A stretch of 64,000 nucleotides of DNA from Halomonas meridiana (GCF_009846525.1 NZ_CP024621.1:2294001-2358000), one strand, 5' to 3'; positions 10,737 to 20,675 are shown, counted from the first letter of the stretch. A program made the numbers and translations. Notes: generated by a model not told the origin, from the letters alone.

Positions 10737-11741
10737 TTAACGATTACGAATATAGCGATTGACGGCATTATTATGCTCGCGCAAGGTGCGCGAAAAGTGG
10801 TGCGTGCCATCGCCTCGGGAGACGAAATAGAGCGTGTCGCCAGGCAGAGGGTTCACCGCGGCCTCCAGCGCAGCACGCCCCGGCATGGCAATCGGGGTGG
10901 GCGGCATACCGTCGATCACGTACGTGTTGTAAGGCGTCGCTTCCCGCAGGTCTGCACGGGTGATTCGGCCATCATACCGCTCCCCCATCCCATAAATGAC
11001 CGTTGGGTCCGTCTGTAGACGCATGCCACGCTCCATACGCCGCTTGAAAACGCCGGCAATTTCCCGACGCTCTTCCGGCGCACCGGTTTCCCGCTCGATC
11101 AACGAGGCCATGATGAGCGCTTCGTAAGGGGAATCGATCGTGAGATCCTCGTCCCGTTCTGCCCACACCTCCTCCAGAATACGCTCCATCCGCTCCAGCG
11201 ACTGACGCAAGATGTCCACATCGCTCATGCCCAAGTGATAGCGATAGGTGTCGGGAAAGAACCAGCCTTCTGGATACGTACCATCACGGCCCAAGAGCGA
11301 CATGATCTCTTCATCGCTCATGTCGGCCGTGCGGTGCTCAAGCTTGGGAGCCGTATCGAGCAGGGCGCGCATTTGGCGAAACGTCCAGCCCTCAGGCACA
11401 GTCAGCGAGTAGGTCACGACATTGTTACTGCCAAGTAGAGCAATGACCTCCAATCCGCTCATCCCAGGCATGAGACGATACTCACCCACGCGCAGCAGCG
11501 GCACTTGCTCTGGGTCGATGCGAGCCAGCAGCCGATACGCCCAGGCATCCTCTAGCACGCCTTGCGAAGCCAAATCACGTACGACCTGATGAAATCCAGC
11601 ACCTGCAGGTACTTGGTAAAGGGTGGGCTCCTCAAGGGTAATGGGTGCCGCAAGGCGCTGCTGCCAATAGGCATAGCCACCCAGCACGGCGGCCATGGCC
11701 AGCACCACCAATACCCCTAAGACGGCAAATAACCGTTTCAC
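10737..11741 (-). CDS. mltG: Endolytic murein transglycosylase
   Basis: Inner-membrane enzyme that cuts nascent glycan strands and is thought to set glycan length. The 334-residue protein has one N-terminal transmembrane helix (LFAVLGVLVVLAMAAVLGGYAYW), a LysM-like region (YQVPAGAGFHQVVRDL), and the YceG catalytic domain containing the conserved glutamate in ASLIERETG, plus DPTVIYGMG and PTPIAMPGRAALEAA. The gene order pabC-mltG-tmk matches E. coli. It begins 18 bases after the pabC stop. Confidence 0.95.
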   Translation of the reverse strand: MKRLFAVLGVLVVLAMAAVLGGYAYWQQRLAAPITLEEPTLYQVPAGAGFHQVVRDLASQGVLEDAWAYRLLARIDPEQVPLLRVGEYRLMPGMSGLEVIALLGSNNVVTYSLTVPEGWTFRQMRALLDTAPKLEHRTADMSDEEIMSLLGRDGTYPEGWFFPDTYRYHLGMSDVDILRQSLERMERILEEVWAERDEDLTIDSPYEALIMASLIERETGAPEERREIAGVFKRRMERGMRLQTDPTVIYGMGERYDGRITRADLREATPYNTYVIDGMPPTPIAMPGRAALEAAVNPLPGDTLYFVSRGDGTHHFSRTLREHNNAVNRYIRNR

Positions 11742-11759
11742 GTTGATACCTCGATCATG

Positions 11760-12566
11760 TTATGGAAACACGCTTGGATAGCCCAGCAGCCGATGCGCTT
11801 CGGTTTGTAACGGGTCCACTGCAAAACGCGGCCAAGTTGCCAGCTCGCAACCGTGCGCCTCTCTCAATTCACGCACGGGCCAAACCCCTTGCACTGAATT
11901 GCCTACCCAGAGTCGCTCGACGCTGGGTAGGTCGTCGACGGCCAGCGGCGCCTCATGGATGATGCCAGCGTCAAGCAGAGCCGCGCGCAAGGTCCCCGCA
12001 ACACCGCACTGATCGACGCGCGGGGTATACAGGCGTCCCCGTGACGCCCAAAAGAGATTCATGCTGGTGGCTTCCACGACGTTACCTGCTTGGTCCACGA
12101 GAAGCCCTTCGGCGACATGGGGCTCGTGCCACTCCTGACGCGCCAGCACGTTCTCCAGACGATTGAGATGCTTGATGCCTGCGAGTAGCGGCTGGTGCCC
12201 CAACCGAAGGTGGCATAGACGCACGCACACACCATGCTGCCAACGCGATTGATTGGCCGTAAAGGGCGTACGTCGAGCCAACAGTCGTGGTGCTACCTGA
12301 TCAGGTAACGCATACCCTCGACCGCCGCTTCCACGGGTCAAGATCAGCTTGAGAACTTCCAGCGCTGCCTCAGGTGGCGATTGCCACGCCTGAGACAGCT
12401 GCCGAGCAGACGGCAATGGAATATTCAAACGTTGGCAGCCCTTTGCCAATCGGGCGTGATGGTACTCCCACAGCACGGGCTGCCCATCGCGTAGCAAGAC
12501 GGTTTCGAATAGACCATCGCCATACGCCAGCCCGCGGTCATCGAAGGGCACCTGGGGCATCGGCAT
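11760..12566 (-). CDS. pabC: Aminodeoxychorismate lyase
   Basis: PLP-dependent fold type IV enzyme that turns 4-amino-4-deoxychorismate into p-aminobenzoate and pyruvate for folate synthesis. The 268-residue sequence shows FDDRGLAYGDGLFETV at the N-terminus, the presumed PLP lysine in LAGIKHLNRLENVLAR, EATSMNLFW and GVAGTLRAALLDAG. ATG at 12566 is chosen over the adjacent TTG at 12569; the ribosome site is weak. It lies 6 bases after the fabF stop, in the usual fabF-pabC order. Confidence 0.92.
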   Translation of the reverse strand: MPMPQVPFDDRGLAYGDGLFETVLLRDGQPVLWEYHHARLAKGCQRLNIPLPSARQLSQAWQSPPEAALEVLKLILTRGSGGRGYALPDQVAPRLLARRTPFTANQSRWQHGVCVRLCHLRLGHQPLLAGIKHLNRLENVLARQEWHEPHVAEGLLVDQAGNVVEATSMNLFWASRGRLYTPRVDQCGVAGTLRAALLDAGIIHEAPLAVDDLPSVERLWVGNSVQGVWPVRELREAHGCELATWPRFAVDPLQTEAHRLLGYPSVFP

Positions 12567-12572
12567 CAAGGC

Positions 12573-13811
12573 TTATACCTTCTTGAACAACAGCGAGCCG
12601 TTCGTGCCACCAAAACCAAACGAGTTCGACAGCGTTACATCGATACGCATGTCACGAGCAGTATGGGGGACGTAGTCGAGATTGCAGCCCTCTTGGGGGT
12701 TGTCCAGGTTGATGGTGGGCGGCGCCACCTGATCGCGAATGGCAAGAATGCTAAAGACGGCTTCGACAGCGCCAGCCGCTCCCAGCAGGTGACCGATCAT
12801 CGACTTGGTGGAGCTTACGGCCACGTGCTGCGCCGCACTGCCCAGCACTTTCTCGATCGCACGACTCTCAGCCAAATCCCCCGCTGCCGTCGACGTGCCG
12901 TGAGCATTGATATAATGCACGGCCGACGGATCGATGGCGGCATCTTTGATGGCATTGCTCATAGAGAGGGCAGCGCCACGACCATCCTCCGGCGGTGCCG
13001 TCATGTGATAGGCGTCATCGCTCATACCGAAGCCAGCCAGCTCTGCATAGATATGCGCACCGCGTGCTTTCGCATGCTCATACTCTTCCAGTACTAGCAC
13101 CCCCGCACCATCCGAGAGCACAAAGCCATCTCGGTCCGCATCCCAAGGACGGCTGGCCGCCTGCGGATCGTCATTACGCGTCGATAGCGCTCGCGCCGCC
13201 GAGAAACCGCCCAGGCCAAGCGGTGTGGTAGCCATCTCCGCGCCGCCACAAATCATCACGTCCGCATCGCCGTACGCAATGGTGCGAGCGCTATAACCAA
13301 TGTTGTGAGTGCCGGTGGTACAAGCAGTCGTAATGGCGATGTTCGGCCCTTTGAAGCCGTGCTGGATCGCCATGTTGCCCGAGATCATGTTGATAATGGA
13401 GCCCGGTACGAAGAACGGCGACACGCGACGTGCACCGCCTTTGTTGAGCGCATTGTGGTTATGTTCAATCATTGGCAAACCACCAATGCCTGAACCGATA
13501 GCCACACCGATGCGCTCGGCGTTCTCATCGGTGCACTCGATGCCTGAATCCTGAATGGCCTGCGCACCAGCGGCCATGCCGTACTGAATGAACAGATCCA
13601 TCTTGCGTGCATCTTTGGGATTCAGGTAGGGACTAATATCAAAATTCTTTACCGAACCGCCAAACCGCGTATTGAAGCCACTGGTATCGAAGTGCTCAAT
13701 CGGCGCAATGCCGCTTTTACCTGCGACGATGTTCGCCCACGACTCATTGACACTATTACCCACTGGGGTCACCAGGCCTAACCCAGTTACCACTACCCTT
13801 CTTCGCGCCAT
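12573..13811 (-). CDS. fabF: 3-oxoacyl-[ACP] synthase II
   Basis: Condenses malonyl-ACP with growing acyl-ACP in fatty acid elongation. The 412-residue thiolase-fold protein has the Cys-His-His triad: Cys in [13 protein letters not shown], His in [11 protein letters not shown] and His in [16 protein letters not shown]. The C-terminus has [15 protein letters not shown] at 13811 ([12 protein letters not shown]) is preferred because GGAGG lies about 7 bases before it; an upstream in-frame start at 13841 would add 10 unrelated residues. It lies downstream of acpP but is separated from it by a strong terminator, so it probably also has its own promoter. Confidence 0.97.
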   Translation of the reverse strand: MARRRVVVTGLGLVTPVGNSVNESWANIVAGKSGIAPIEHFDTSGFNTRFGGSVKNFDISPYLNPKDARKMDLFIQYGMAAGAQAIQDSGIECTDENAERIGVAIGSGIGGLPMIEHNHNALNKGGARRVSPFFVPGSIINMISGNMAIQHGFKGPNIAITTACTTGTHNIGYSARTIAYGDADVMICGGAEMATTPLGLGGFSAARALSTRNDDPQAASRPWDADRDGFVLSDGAGVLVLEEYEHAKARGAHIYAELAGFGMSDDAYHMTAPPEDGRGAALSMSNAIKDAAIDPSAVHYINAHGTSTAAGDLAESRAIEKVLGSAAQHVAVSSTKSMIGHLLGAAGAVEAVFSILAIRDQVAPPTINLDNPQEGCNLDYVPHTARDMRIDVTLSNSFGFGGTNGSLLFKKV

Positions 13812-13879
13812 CAGCTTTCCTCCAGGCATCCATGGTGACACGACCCATCTGGGTCATTTGCTGCAGAAATTTGGTGACT

Positions 13880-13885
13880 AGTATA
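13880..13885 (-). promoter_or_regulatory. Candidate -10 element for fabF
   Basis: On the minus strand TATACT lies about 70 bases before the fabF start and just downstream of the acpP terminator. No good -35 is seen at 17 bases. The call rests mainly on the -10 match and on the need for transcription after the terminator. Confidence 0.3.
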
Positions 13886-13923
13886 ACGGAGTTTGAACGT
13901 TATATTCATTGTGAGCGTAAAGC

Positions 13924-13956
13924 AAAAAAGCCGTCCCCTATCAGGACGGCTTTTTT
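13924..13956 (-). terminator. Rho-independent terminator after acpP
   Basis: A 13-bp stem (A6-GCCGTCC pairing with GGACGGC-T6) with a 7-base loop. It has T-runs in both orientations and lies 50 bases past the acpP stop, between acpP and fabF. Strong by inspection. Confidence 0.85.
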
Positions 13957-14005
13957 AATACGGGCGGGCAACACCCCACCTTGGTTCTTTGCGATAACCG
14001 CGCCC

Positions 14006-14239
14006 TTACTGGTGGGCGTTGACGTAGTCGATCGCTTCTTGAACCGTAGTGATTTTCTCAGCTTCTTCATCAGGAATTTCGGTGTCGAATTCCTCTTCCA
14101 ACGCCATCACCAATTCAACGGTGTCCAGAGAGTCGGCACCCAGGTCTTCAGTGAAAGAAGAGCTGTTCTGGATGTCTTCTTCTTTAACGTTCAGGCGCTC
14201 TGCCACTACTTTCTTTACGCGCTCTTCAATAGTACTCAT
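14006..14239 (-). CDS. acpP: Acyl carrier protein
   Basis: The 77-residue carrier of acyl chains in fatty acid and lipid A synthesis. The phosphopantetheine serine is in [15 protein letters not shown], and the protein is strongly acidic as expected. ATG at 14239 (MSTIEERV) is the family start; GGAG lies upstream. A TATAAA at 14320-14325 on the minus strand with TTGCGT 15 bases before it is a weak promoter candidate. A strong terminator follows, so acpP can be expressed at higher level than fabF. Confidence 0.98.
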   Translation of the reverse strand: MSTIEERVKKVVAERLNVKEEDIQNSSSFTEDLGADSLDTVELVMALEEEFDTEIPDEEAEKITTVQEAIDYVNAHQ

Positions 14240-14363
14240 CAACGTACTCCAGTCGTTCACATTAGCCGTTATAGATAACCAGCTATTTGGAAACCGCAAG
14301 CCAAAAGCTGCGGGGTAGTTTATAGACGCCCTTAGGTTGACGCAACCGCCAAACCCAAGGCCA

Positions 14364-15107
14364 TCAACGCATATTCATACCGCCATTCACATGCAGCGTT
14401 TCACCGGTGATATACCCTGCGGCATCACTCGTCAAAAAGCCCACGGCGGCGGCGATTTCTTCTGGCCCACCCAAGCGTGCCAGAGGAATCTGTTTGAGCA
14501 ACATTTCATGCTGCGCTTCAGGCAGTGCCTCGGTCATATCGGTAGCGATAAAACCGGGCGCAACGGCGTTGACCGTGATGGCACGAGACGCCACTTCACG
14601 CGCCAGTGCGCGACTAAAGCCTTCCATACCGGCCTTGGCCGCCGCGTAGTTCGCCTGCCCCAGGTTCCCCATGGTCGCCACGACAGAGCTGATCGACACG
14701 ATCCGCCCAAAACGCGCCTTGGTCATTCCCCGTAAACAGGCCTTGCTGACACGATAGACGGATTTGAGGTTGGTATCCATGACGGAATCCCACTCTTCCT
14801 CTTTCATCCGCATTAGGAGGTTATCACGGGTAATCCCCGCGTTGTTAACCAAAATCGTTGGCGCACCAAAGCGCTCGCCAATCGTCTTGAGCACCTCATC
14901 GATGCTCGCCTGGTCGGTGACGTTCAGGCACATGCCCGCGCCTTCGATGCCGTTGGCTTTCAAATCGGCATCGATGTTCTCGGCGCCAGCGGGGCTGGTG
15001 GCCGTTCCAATGACGATGCGTCCCTGGCGACCAAGCTCATGAGCAATGGCGCGACCAATACCGCGGCTCGCTCCCGTCACTAGGGCGACACGTTTTTCTT
15101 GCGTCAT
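14364..15107 (-). CDS. fabG: 3-oxoacyl-[ACP] reductase
   Basis: NADPH-dependent reduction of 3-oxoacyl-ACP in fatty acid elongation. The 247-residue short-chain dehydrogenase has the cofactor motif [26 protein letters not shown], and the Ser-Tyr-Lys catalytic set in [20 protein letters not shown] followed by K. AAGGA upstream of ATG 15107 gives a good ribosome site. Operon order fabD-fabG-acpP is standard. Confidence 0.97.
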   Translation of the reverse strand: MTQEKRVALVTGASRGIGRAIAHELGRQGRIVIGTATSPAGAENIDADLKANGIEGAGMCLNVTDQASIDEVLKTIGERFGAPTILVNNAGITRDNLLMRMKEEEWDSVMDTNLKSVYRVSKACLRGMTKARFGRIVSISSVVATMGNLGQANYAAAKAGMEGFSRALAREVASRAITVNAVAPGFIATDMTEALPEAQHEMLLKQIPLARLGGPEEIAAAVGFLTSDAAGYITGETLHVNGGMNMR

Positions 15108-15159
15108 AACACGTTTCCTTCCACTGAACTAAGCAAGGGTAGCTGATATTCGCCGTTTA

Positions 15160-16119
15160 TCACGCATTACCCGCTAATGTTTCGCGCGCAAGCTCGAGTG
15201 CTGCATCCAAACTGTCGGGGTCGTTGACCGCTAACCCCTTGGCACCGCGAACGATACGCTTATTGAGGCCAGTTAGCACCTTGCCCGGACCACACTCAAT
15301 GAAGACATTAGCACCTTGCTCCGCCATGGCTTCAACGCAGGAGGACCACCGCACGGGTTGGTAGAGCTGCTCGATCAAACGAGTACGAAGCGTGTCGACA
15401 TCCGCATGGGCTTGGGCGTCGACGTTTTGAATCACCGTGTAACGGGGGGCACGCAGTTCGATCGACTGCATCGCCTCGGCAAGACGCTCGGCTGCCGGGC
15501 GCATTAACGCGCAGTGGGAAGGCACCGAGACCGGCAAGGCCAGAGCACGCTTAGCGCCTGCCTCTTGGCAAGCCGTTATCGCGCGCTCGACGGCGGCCTT
15601 GCTGCCTGCAATCACGACCTGCCCTGGGGAGTTATAGTTCACGGCGGACACGACATCACCTTGCGCAGCGCTGGCACAGGCGGCCTCTACGGCGGCATCG
15701 TCCAAGCCGAGGATGGCGGCCATACCGCCTTGTCCGGCGGGCACGGCTTCCTGCATCGCTTCGCCGCGCAGGCGAACGAGCTGCACACCTTCGGCAAACC
15801 CCATCACGCCGGCACAGACCATCGCACTGTACTCGCCAAGGCTATGACCTGCCATCACGCTGGGACGGGGACCTTCCAGCTCTTGCCACACACGCCAGAT
15901 AGCCACACTGGACGTGAGTAGCGCAGGCTGGGTGCAAGCCGTGGCATTCAGCGCGTCTTCGGGACCTTCCTGGACGACCTTCCACAGGTCATAGCCCAGC
16001 GCGTCGGACGCTTCCTCAAATGTCGTTCCCACCACACTGTAGCGCTCGGCCAGCTCTCGCAGCATTCCAAGCTGCTGAGAGCCTTGCCCGGGAAAAATGA
16101 GGGCAAGGGGTTGAGACAT
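15160..16119 (-). CDS. fabD: Malonyl-CoA:ACP transacylase
   Basis: Moves malonyl from CoA to ACP to supply fatty acid synthesis. The 319-residue protein shows LIFPGQGSQQLGM at the N-terminus, the catalytic serine in GHSLGEYSAM, VNYNSPGQVVIAG and the catalytic histidine region SVPSHCALM. ATG at 16119 is preferred since an upstream in-frame start (16230) would add 37 unrelated residues; AAAGGTGA precedes 16119. About 150 bases separate it from plsX, with no gene seen there. Confidence 0.96.
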   Translation of the reverse strand: MSQPLALIFPGQGSQQLGMLRELAERYSVVGTTFEEASDALGYDLWKVVQEGPEDALNATACTQPALLTSSVAIWRVWQELEGPRPSVMAGHSLGEYSAMVCAGVMGFAEGVQLVRLRGEAMQEAVPAGQGGMAAILGLDDAAVEAACASAAQGDVVSAVNYNSPGQVVIAGSKAAVERAITACQEAGAKRALALPVSVPSHCALMRPAAERLAEAMQSIELRAPRYTVIQNVDAQAHADVDTLRTRLIEQLYQPVRWSSCVEAMAEQGANVFIECGPGKVLTGLNKRIVRGAKGLAVNDPDSLDAALELARETLAGNA

Positions 16120-16273
16120 GTCGTTCACCTTTGCTCTTGTAGGCATTTGCTCAGTTGAGCGATAGGCGTGGTCATCGGCAACGCTGACGAGCAGCGCAAG
16201 GCATCTCCTACTGCCGCCGATCACCCGCAAAAGTCATACAACGTCATGTGGCACCTTCTCACTTGCCGCGGGC

Positions 16274-17296
16274 TTACGCCCAACGCTTGGCAAGCTGCAT
16301 CGGCAGGTCGTGCTCGACCTCTTGCAAGGCTCGCTGAATAGCATAGTAGAACCCATCTGCCCGGGTACCACCATGACTCTTCACCACAATCCGTTTTAGC
16401 CCAAGTAGGCTTGCGCCGTTATATCGAACGGGATCAAGCTCTTGCTTGAGCCGTTTCAGCACAGGTTTGGCCAGTACACTTGCCAAGCGCCCGCATAGGC
16501 GTGACTCGAACGCCATCTGCACACGCTCTACCAACATACGGGTCAAACCTTCGCTCGCCTTCAACGTCACGTTACCGACAAAGCCATCGCACACCATGAC
16601 ATCAATCTCGCCCTGAAAGATGTCGCCGCCTTCCGCATAGCCTTGATAGGCAAAGGGCAGTGATGATGCCCTCTCCTGAAGCAGGCGATTCGCTTCACGC
16701 ACCACGACACTGCCTTTGGTCGCCTCGGCACCAACGTTCAACAGCGCCACCCGTGGATGCACGACACCATCCACACAGTGCGCCATAGCGGCTCCCAGCA
16801 CGGCAAAATCGACGAGCCGAGAAGCAGGAGAATCCACATTGGCCCCTAAGTCCAACAAATAACAGCGTCGACCGCCTCGCGTTGGAATCGCAGTGCTGAT
16901 AGCGGGCCGTGAAAACCCTGCAATCATGCCTAACTCGCGTCGAGCCAGTGCGACTAGCGCCGCTGTATTACCAGCGCTAACCCCCGCCATGGCACGGCCG
17001 TCCGAGACATCTCGCAGCATGTGCGCCATGCTCGTATCGTGACCATGGCGGAGCGCCCAGGCCGCCGAGGCGTGTTGCGATACCACGCTAGGCGCATCGT
17101 AGGCGACTAAACGTGACGCTGCCGCAGCCAGAGGCTGCGGCAAGCGCAAAAGCTCAGCGGTAATCCGCTGGCGGGGGCCGAACAGAGCGAGCTCAAGGTC
17201 AGGACGTTCGATCACTGCCTTTGCAGAGCCTTCGATAATGGCACGGGGGCCTTGGTCACCCCCCATAACATCAATCGCTAGGCGCATTGCACCCAC
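16274..17296 (-). CDS. plsX: Phosphate acyltransferase PlsX
   Basis: Makes acyl-phosphate from acyl-ACP for phospholipid synthesis, with PlsY acting next. The sequence has the family start RLAIDVMGGDQGP, VSAGNTAALVALARRELG, LDLGANVD and CDGFVGNVTLKASEG. It is about 340 residues. The start is either GTG at 17296 or ATG at 17287 (MRLAID); ribosome sites are weak for both, and homologs favour the shorter form. It follows rpmF by about 30 bases, the usual rpmF-plsX-fab order. Confidence 0.95.
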   Translation of the reverse strand: MGAMRLAIDVMGGDQGPRAIIEGSAKAVIERPDLELALFGPRQRITAELLRLPQPLAAAASRLVAYDAPSVVSQHASAAWALRHGHDTSMAHMLRDVSDGRAMAGVSAGNTAALVALARRELGMIAGFSRPAISTAIPTRGGRRCYLLDLGANVDSPASRLVDFAVLGAAMAHCVDGVVHPRVALLNVGAEATKGSVVVREANRLLQERASSLPFAYQGYAEGGDIFQGEIDVMVCDGFVGNVTLKASEGLTRMLVERVQMAFESRLCGRLASVLAKPVLKRLKQELDPVRYNGASLLGLKRIVVKSHGGTRADGFYYAIQRALQEVEHDLPMQLAKRWA

Positions 17297-17327
17297 GCTG
17301 TTCCGCCACTCGTTAGGATGTTAAGGA

Positions 17328-17498
17328 TTAAACCTCAACGACCTTACGACCACGGTAGAAACCGTCCGGAGAGACGTGGTGACGCAGGTGAGTCGTACCG
17401 GTTTCTTTGTCCTGAGACAGAGTCGGTGCGCTCAGCGCATCGTGGCTACGACGCATACCGCGCTTGGAACGAGTTTTACGGTTCTGTTGAACTGCCAT
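17328..17498 (-). CDS. rpmF: 50S ribosomal protein L32
   Basis: A 56-residue basic ribosomal protein. It begins [20 protein letters not shown] and ends with [12 protein letters not shown], as in gammaproteobacterial L32. ATG is at 17498. It lies 36 bases after yceD and just before plsX, the conserved yceD-rpmF-plsX arrangement, which suggests it is cotranscribed with lipid synthesis genes. Confidence 0.97.
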   Translation of the reverse strand: MAVQQNRKTRSKRGMRRSHDALSAPTLSQDKETGTTHLRHHVSPDGFYRGRKVVEV

Positions 17499-17534
17499 GG
17501 GTGTTTACTCCAAGGTATGTAGGGTAAGTGATGC

Positions 17535-18083
17535 TTACTTTTTGCCTTTCAAAGCGCCACTGCTTTTCAAAGCATTGAGCACCGCGAAAGGGTTCTTGGC
17601 TGAAGCGGACTCGTCCGCCGCGCCTTCGGTCTTGCTGACCAGCTGCTCCGCCGAGACATGGCATTCGGTCTCATCGTGATAGACCACTTGAGGCAAGCTG
17701 AGAATGAGCTCATCCTCAACCACCGTCAGCAAGTCCAGCTGTTCATTTTCCACCAGCACCGGCTCATGACTGGCAGGCAGCTCGGCGGCCAAGGCTTCGT
17801 CGGTAATCATTCCAAGCAGGAAGTCACTAGCAACGTCTTGGCTAAGCGGCACCATACAGCGGCGACAAGGCAGCGCCAGGGTCGCTTGCAAATGGCCACG
17901 AATTTCGCGACGGCCTTGGGCATCCACACCAAACTCGAGCACGACATGACAGTCGCCGGTTTGGTCACCTGCTTCTTCAGCAAGGCGGGGCAGCTTATTC
18001 AGCGCCACTGAGCCTTCGAGTCGTTCGCGGCGGGCTGCAAGCTTATAAGGCTCAACCCGGCTGGGGAGTTGTGAGGTCAACAT
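17535..18083 (-). CDS. yceD: YceD family protein (DUF177)
   Basis: A 182-residue protein of the YceD/DUF177 family, encoded before rpmF in most bacteria; a role in 23S rRNA or ribosome metabolism is suspected but unproven. It has the family CxxC (ALPCRRCMVPL) and the acidic EDELILSLPQVVYHDE stretch. ATG at 18083 (MLTSQLPSRVEPYKL) aligns best with homolog starts; ATG at 18128 would add 15 residues. It is divergent from maf. Confidence 0.92.
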   Translation of the reverse strand: MLTSQLPSRVEPYKLAARRERLEGSVALNKLPRLAEEAGDQTGDCHVVLEFGVDAQGRREIRGHLQATLALPCRRCMVPLSQDVASDFLLGMITDEALAAELPASHEPVLVENEQLDLLTVVEDELILSLPQVVYHDETECHVSAEQLVSKTEGAADESASAKNPFAVLNALKSSGALKGKK

Positions 18084-18242
18084 AGGCGCGCAATGATAGG
18101 CACTCGCCCCCCTGGTGTCAAAGCTCATGGCATAATTCTTCTCGGTTTATCGATGACAATAGCACCATTAGGCATGTCACTACGCTTTCGCTACACTCAC
18201 TACCGGTGCTTATTGCACCCTTCAGGCCACAAGGAGACGACA

Positions 18243-18845
18243 GTGCCGCAAACGCAAAACGCCCCCCTCGTGCTCGCTTCTAGCTCCCGCTTTCGCCAAG
18301 CGCTACTAGACCGACTGCACTTGCCCTACCAGTGCCATTCACCCGACATCGATGAAACGCCCCTCGATGGCGAGTCTCCCCAGGCATTAGTGCATCGTCT
18401 CGCATTGAGCAAAGCCAACGCGGTGGCCGAACGTTTTCCACAGCACTGCATCATAGGCTCCGACCAAATTGCGCTGTTCGAGGGTGACATTCTCGGCAAA
18501 CCGCACACGGCAGAGCGCGCTCGCGCCAACCTGGCGCGCTTTTCAGGACACAAGGTAACGTTTTTGACGGGCCTCGCTTTGGTCGACACACGCCATCAGC
18601 GCCACCACGTGCACATCGAACCGTTCGAGGTCGTGTTCCGCACCTTGAGCGAACAGGAAATCGAGCGTTACGTCACACTGGAAAAACCCCTCGATAGCGC
18701 TGGCAGCTTTCGCATGGAAGGGCTAGGCATCGCGCTCTTCGAGCGCCTCGAGGGGCGTGACCCCAACGCGCTGATCGGGCTACCGCTCATTGCACTCTGC
18801 GACATGCTTCGCCAAGTGGGCATGAACCCCCTTGGCGATGCCTGA
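18243..18845 (+). CDS. Maf-family nucleoside triphosphate pyrophosphatase (YceF-like)
   Basis: Hydrolyses non-canonical nucleotides; the YceF subgroup acts on 7-methyl-GTP. The 200-residue protein has the Maf start LVLASSSRFRQALLDRL, the DIDETPL motif, IIGSDQIALFEG, and LDSAGSFRMEGLGIALFERLEG. GTG at 18243 is chosen because AAGGAG lies 7 bases before it; earlier in-frame starts would add about 50 unrelated residues. It is divergent from yceD and converges within 2 bases on the sppA-like gene. Confidence 0.93.
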   Translation: MPQTQNAPLVLASSSRFRQALLDRLHLPYQCHSPDIDETPLDGESPQALVHRLALSKANAVAERFPQHCIIGSDQIALFEGDILGKPHTAERARANLARFSGHKVTFLTGLALVDTRHQRHHVHIEPFEVVFRTLSEQEIERYVTLEKPLDSAGSFRMEGLGIALFERLEGRDPNALIGLPLIALCDMLRQVGMNPLGDA

Positions 18846-18847
18846 CG

Positions 18848-19963
18848 CTACTGAACTTGAAACTTTATTGGCGCATGACGGGTGTGAACACCCAGCACCT
18901 CGGCCGCCGCCTGAGTAAAGCGACGCGTTAGACGCTCGAAGGGATCCAAGCGCGGCGTGTAGTTCTCCCAGGACGCCTCGCCCACCTGGGCACGAGCAAC
19001 CTGCTCCAGGCTCGCCAACTCGTCGACCAACCCTAAGCCCAACGCCTGCTCGCCGCTCCAGATCAGCCCGGAAAAAATATCCGGGCTGTCACTCAAACGC
19101 TCCCCTCGCCCTGCTTGCACATCGTCGATGAACTGCTCATGGGTTTGGGTGAGCACGCTTTGCCAGAAGCGCGCCACGTCCTCATCCAACGGCTGAAACG
19201 GGTCCAGAAACGCTTTGTTCTCGCCCGCCGTCATGACACGACGCTCCACCCCCAACTCGGCAATGGCCTCTTGAAAACCGAATCCGGCATAAATGACTCC
19301 AATCGACCCTACCAAGCTGGCGGGAGACGCCACGATCTCATCAGCCGCTGCCGCGATGTAATACGCACCGCTGGCACCAATGTCTTCGATCACCGCAATG
19401 ATCGGCTTATCACCCTGCTCACGCAGGCGCATGATTTCGGTGTAGATACGTTGCGACTGAACAGGGCTCCCCCCCGGGCTGTCGATGTGCAGCACGACGG
19501 CGGCGGCACCGGGATTTTCCCACGCTCGGTTCAAACCTTGAATGATGCGCTCCGCATTGGCTGGGGCATCGCTGGCGATGACCCCATGGACTTCCACCAG
19601 CGCCAAATGCTGCTGGGCGGGCACGGCGGCGGTCGGCTCCGCCAAGAACACGCGATAGAGCGTCGTCGTCAGCGAGATCAATACCAGCGCGAGCAGCATG
19701 AGCCGGAAGAACAGTTTCCAGCGGCGACTTCGACGCTGTTCGGTCAGCACACCACCGATCCAACGATCCATCATCTCGAGCTGAGCCAGCCGCTGTCGCT
19801 CTCGCAGCGTCTCGGCGTCGTCCCCTTGCGCACCTACCGGTGCTGACGCCCCCTCTTGAGCAGGTACTTCGGGCCCTTGCGTCCAGCGATCATGGTCACT
19901 CGGCGACGCACGGTCTCCAGGCGCCTGCCCATGACGCTCATCGCGCCGCTGATCATCACTCAT
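18848..19963 (-). CDS. sppA: S49-family signal peptide peptidase (SppA-like)
   Basis: Membrane-bound serine protease thought to degrade cleaved signal peptides. The 371-residue protein has an unusually long charged N-terminal segment (about residues 1-80), one membrane helix (LMLLALVLISLTTTLYRVFL), and an S49 domain with HIDSPGGSP, the catalytic serine in IGASGAYYIAAAADEI, and a likely general-base lysine in AGENKAFLDPF. It is the short single-domain form. It shares an operon with the HAD phosphatase and rluC. Confidence 0.9.
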   Translation of the reverse strand: MSDDQRRDERHGQAPGDRASPSDHDRWTQGPEVPAQEGASAPVGAQGDDAETLRERQRLAQLEMMDRWIGGVLTEQRRSRRWKLFFRLMLLALVLISLTTTLYRVFLAEPTAAVPAQQHLALVEVHGVIASDAPANAERIIQGLNRAWENPGAAAVVLHIDSPGGSPVQSQRIYTEIMRLREQGDKPIIAVIEDIGASGAYYIAAAADEIVASPASLVGSIGVIYAGFGFQEAIAELGVERRVMTAGENKAFLDPFQPLDEDVARFWQSVLTQTHEQFIDDVQAGRGERLSDSPDIFSGLIWSGEQALGLGLVDELASLEQVARAQVGEASWENYTPRLDPFERLTRRFTQAAAEVLGVHTRHAPIKFQVQ

Positions 19964-19972
19964 CGTCGATTC

Positions 19973-20665
19973 CTACGTTGCGTTTCTTGAAGTCTTGACC
20001 TGCCCATCCTGAGACTCGCCGTAAAGCCACTGGAATAGCGACGGTATGTCGTCAGCCACCCATATGGGCTGACTGGCCGCTAAACGGGCGGGCGTGTGCA
20101 CCCCGTATGTCACGCCCACTCGATCCATTCCCAAGGCGCGAGCCATCTCCAAATCGTACTCCGTATCCCCCACCATGACCGCCCGTTCTACCGGCACCTG
20201 CAGCTCGACCAATATCTCATGCAGCATTTGTGGGTGCGGCTTCGAGCGAGTTTCATCGGCAGTGCGGCTCGCGTGAAAAAACTGGCCGCTCCCCGTCTCG
20301 CGAAAGATGCGATCGAGCCCGCGACGGCTTTTACCCGTCGCGACCGCAAGCCGTTGCTGAGGGCGTTCTCGCAATTTAGCCAAGTGCGCCTCCACTCCGT
20401 CGAAAAAGGGCATCGGCGTCGTGTTCCCCTCCACGAAGTGGTGAGAGTAACGCTGGCGCAGCCGCTCGGCCTGCTCCGGAGAAATGCCCGGACACAGTTT
20501 AGCGATCGCTTCGGGTAGCCCCAGCCCAATAATGTCTTCGATGGCCTTCACGTCCAATTCGCCCCATTCGGCATCTGCCGCTGCGGCCTGCATGCAGGCA
20601 ACGATTTTGGGCACGGAATTCATCAACGTGCCGTCCCAATCGAAGATAATCAGCTCGTAACGCAT
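19973..20665 (-). CDS. HAD-superfamily hydrolase (Gph/phosphoglycolate phosphatase-like)
   Basis: A 230-residue HAD phosphatase with motif I FDWDGTLMNS, motif II VATGKSRRGLDRI, motif III lysine in RSKPHPQML, and motif IV MVGDTEYDLEMA. The cap domain places it near Gph/PGMB-type phosphatases. The substrate is unknown. It lies between rluC and the sppA-like gene, 9-10 bases from each. Confidence 0.9.
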   Translation of the reverse strand: MRYELIIFDWDGTLMNSVPKIVACMQAAAADAEWGELDVKAIEDIIGLGLPEAIAKLCPGISPEQAERLRQRYSHHFVEGNTTPMPFFDGVEAHLAKLRERPQQRLAVATGKSRRGLDRIFRETGSGQFFHASRTADETRSKPHPQMLHEILVELQVPVERAVMVGDTEYDLEMARALGMDRVGVTYGVHTPARLAASQPIWVADDIPSLFQWLYGESQDGQVKTSRNAT

Positions 20666-20675
20666 ACCCTTCCCC

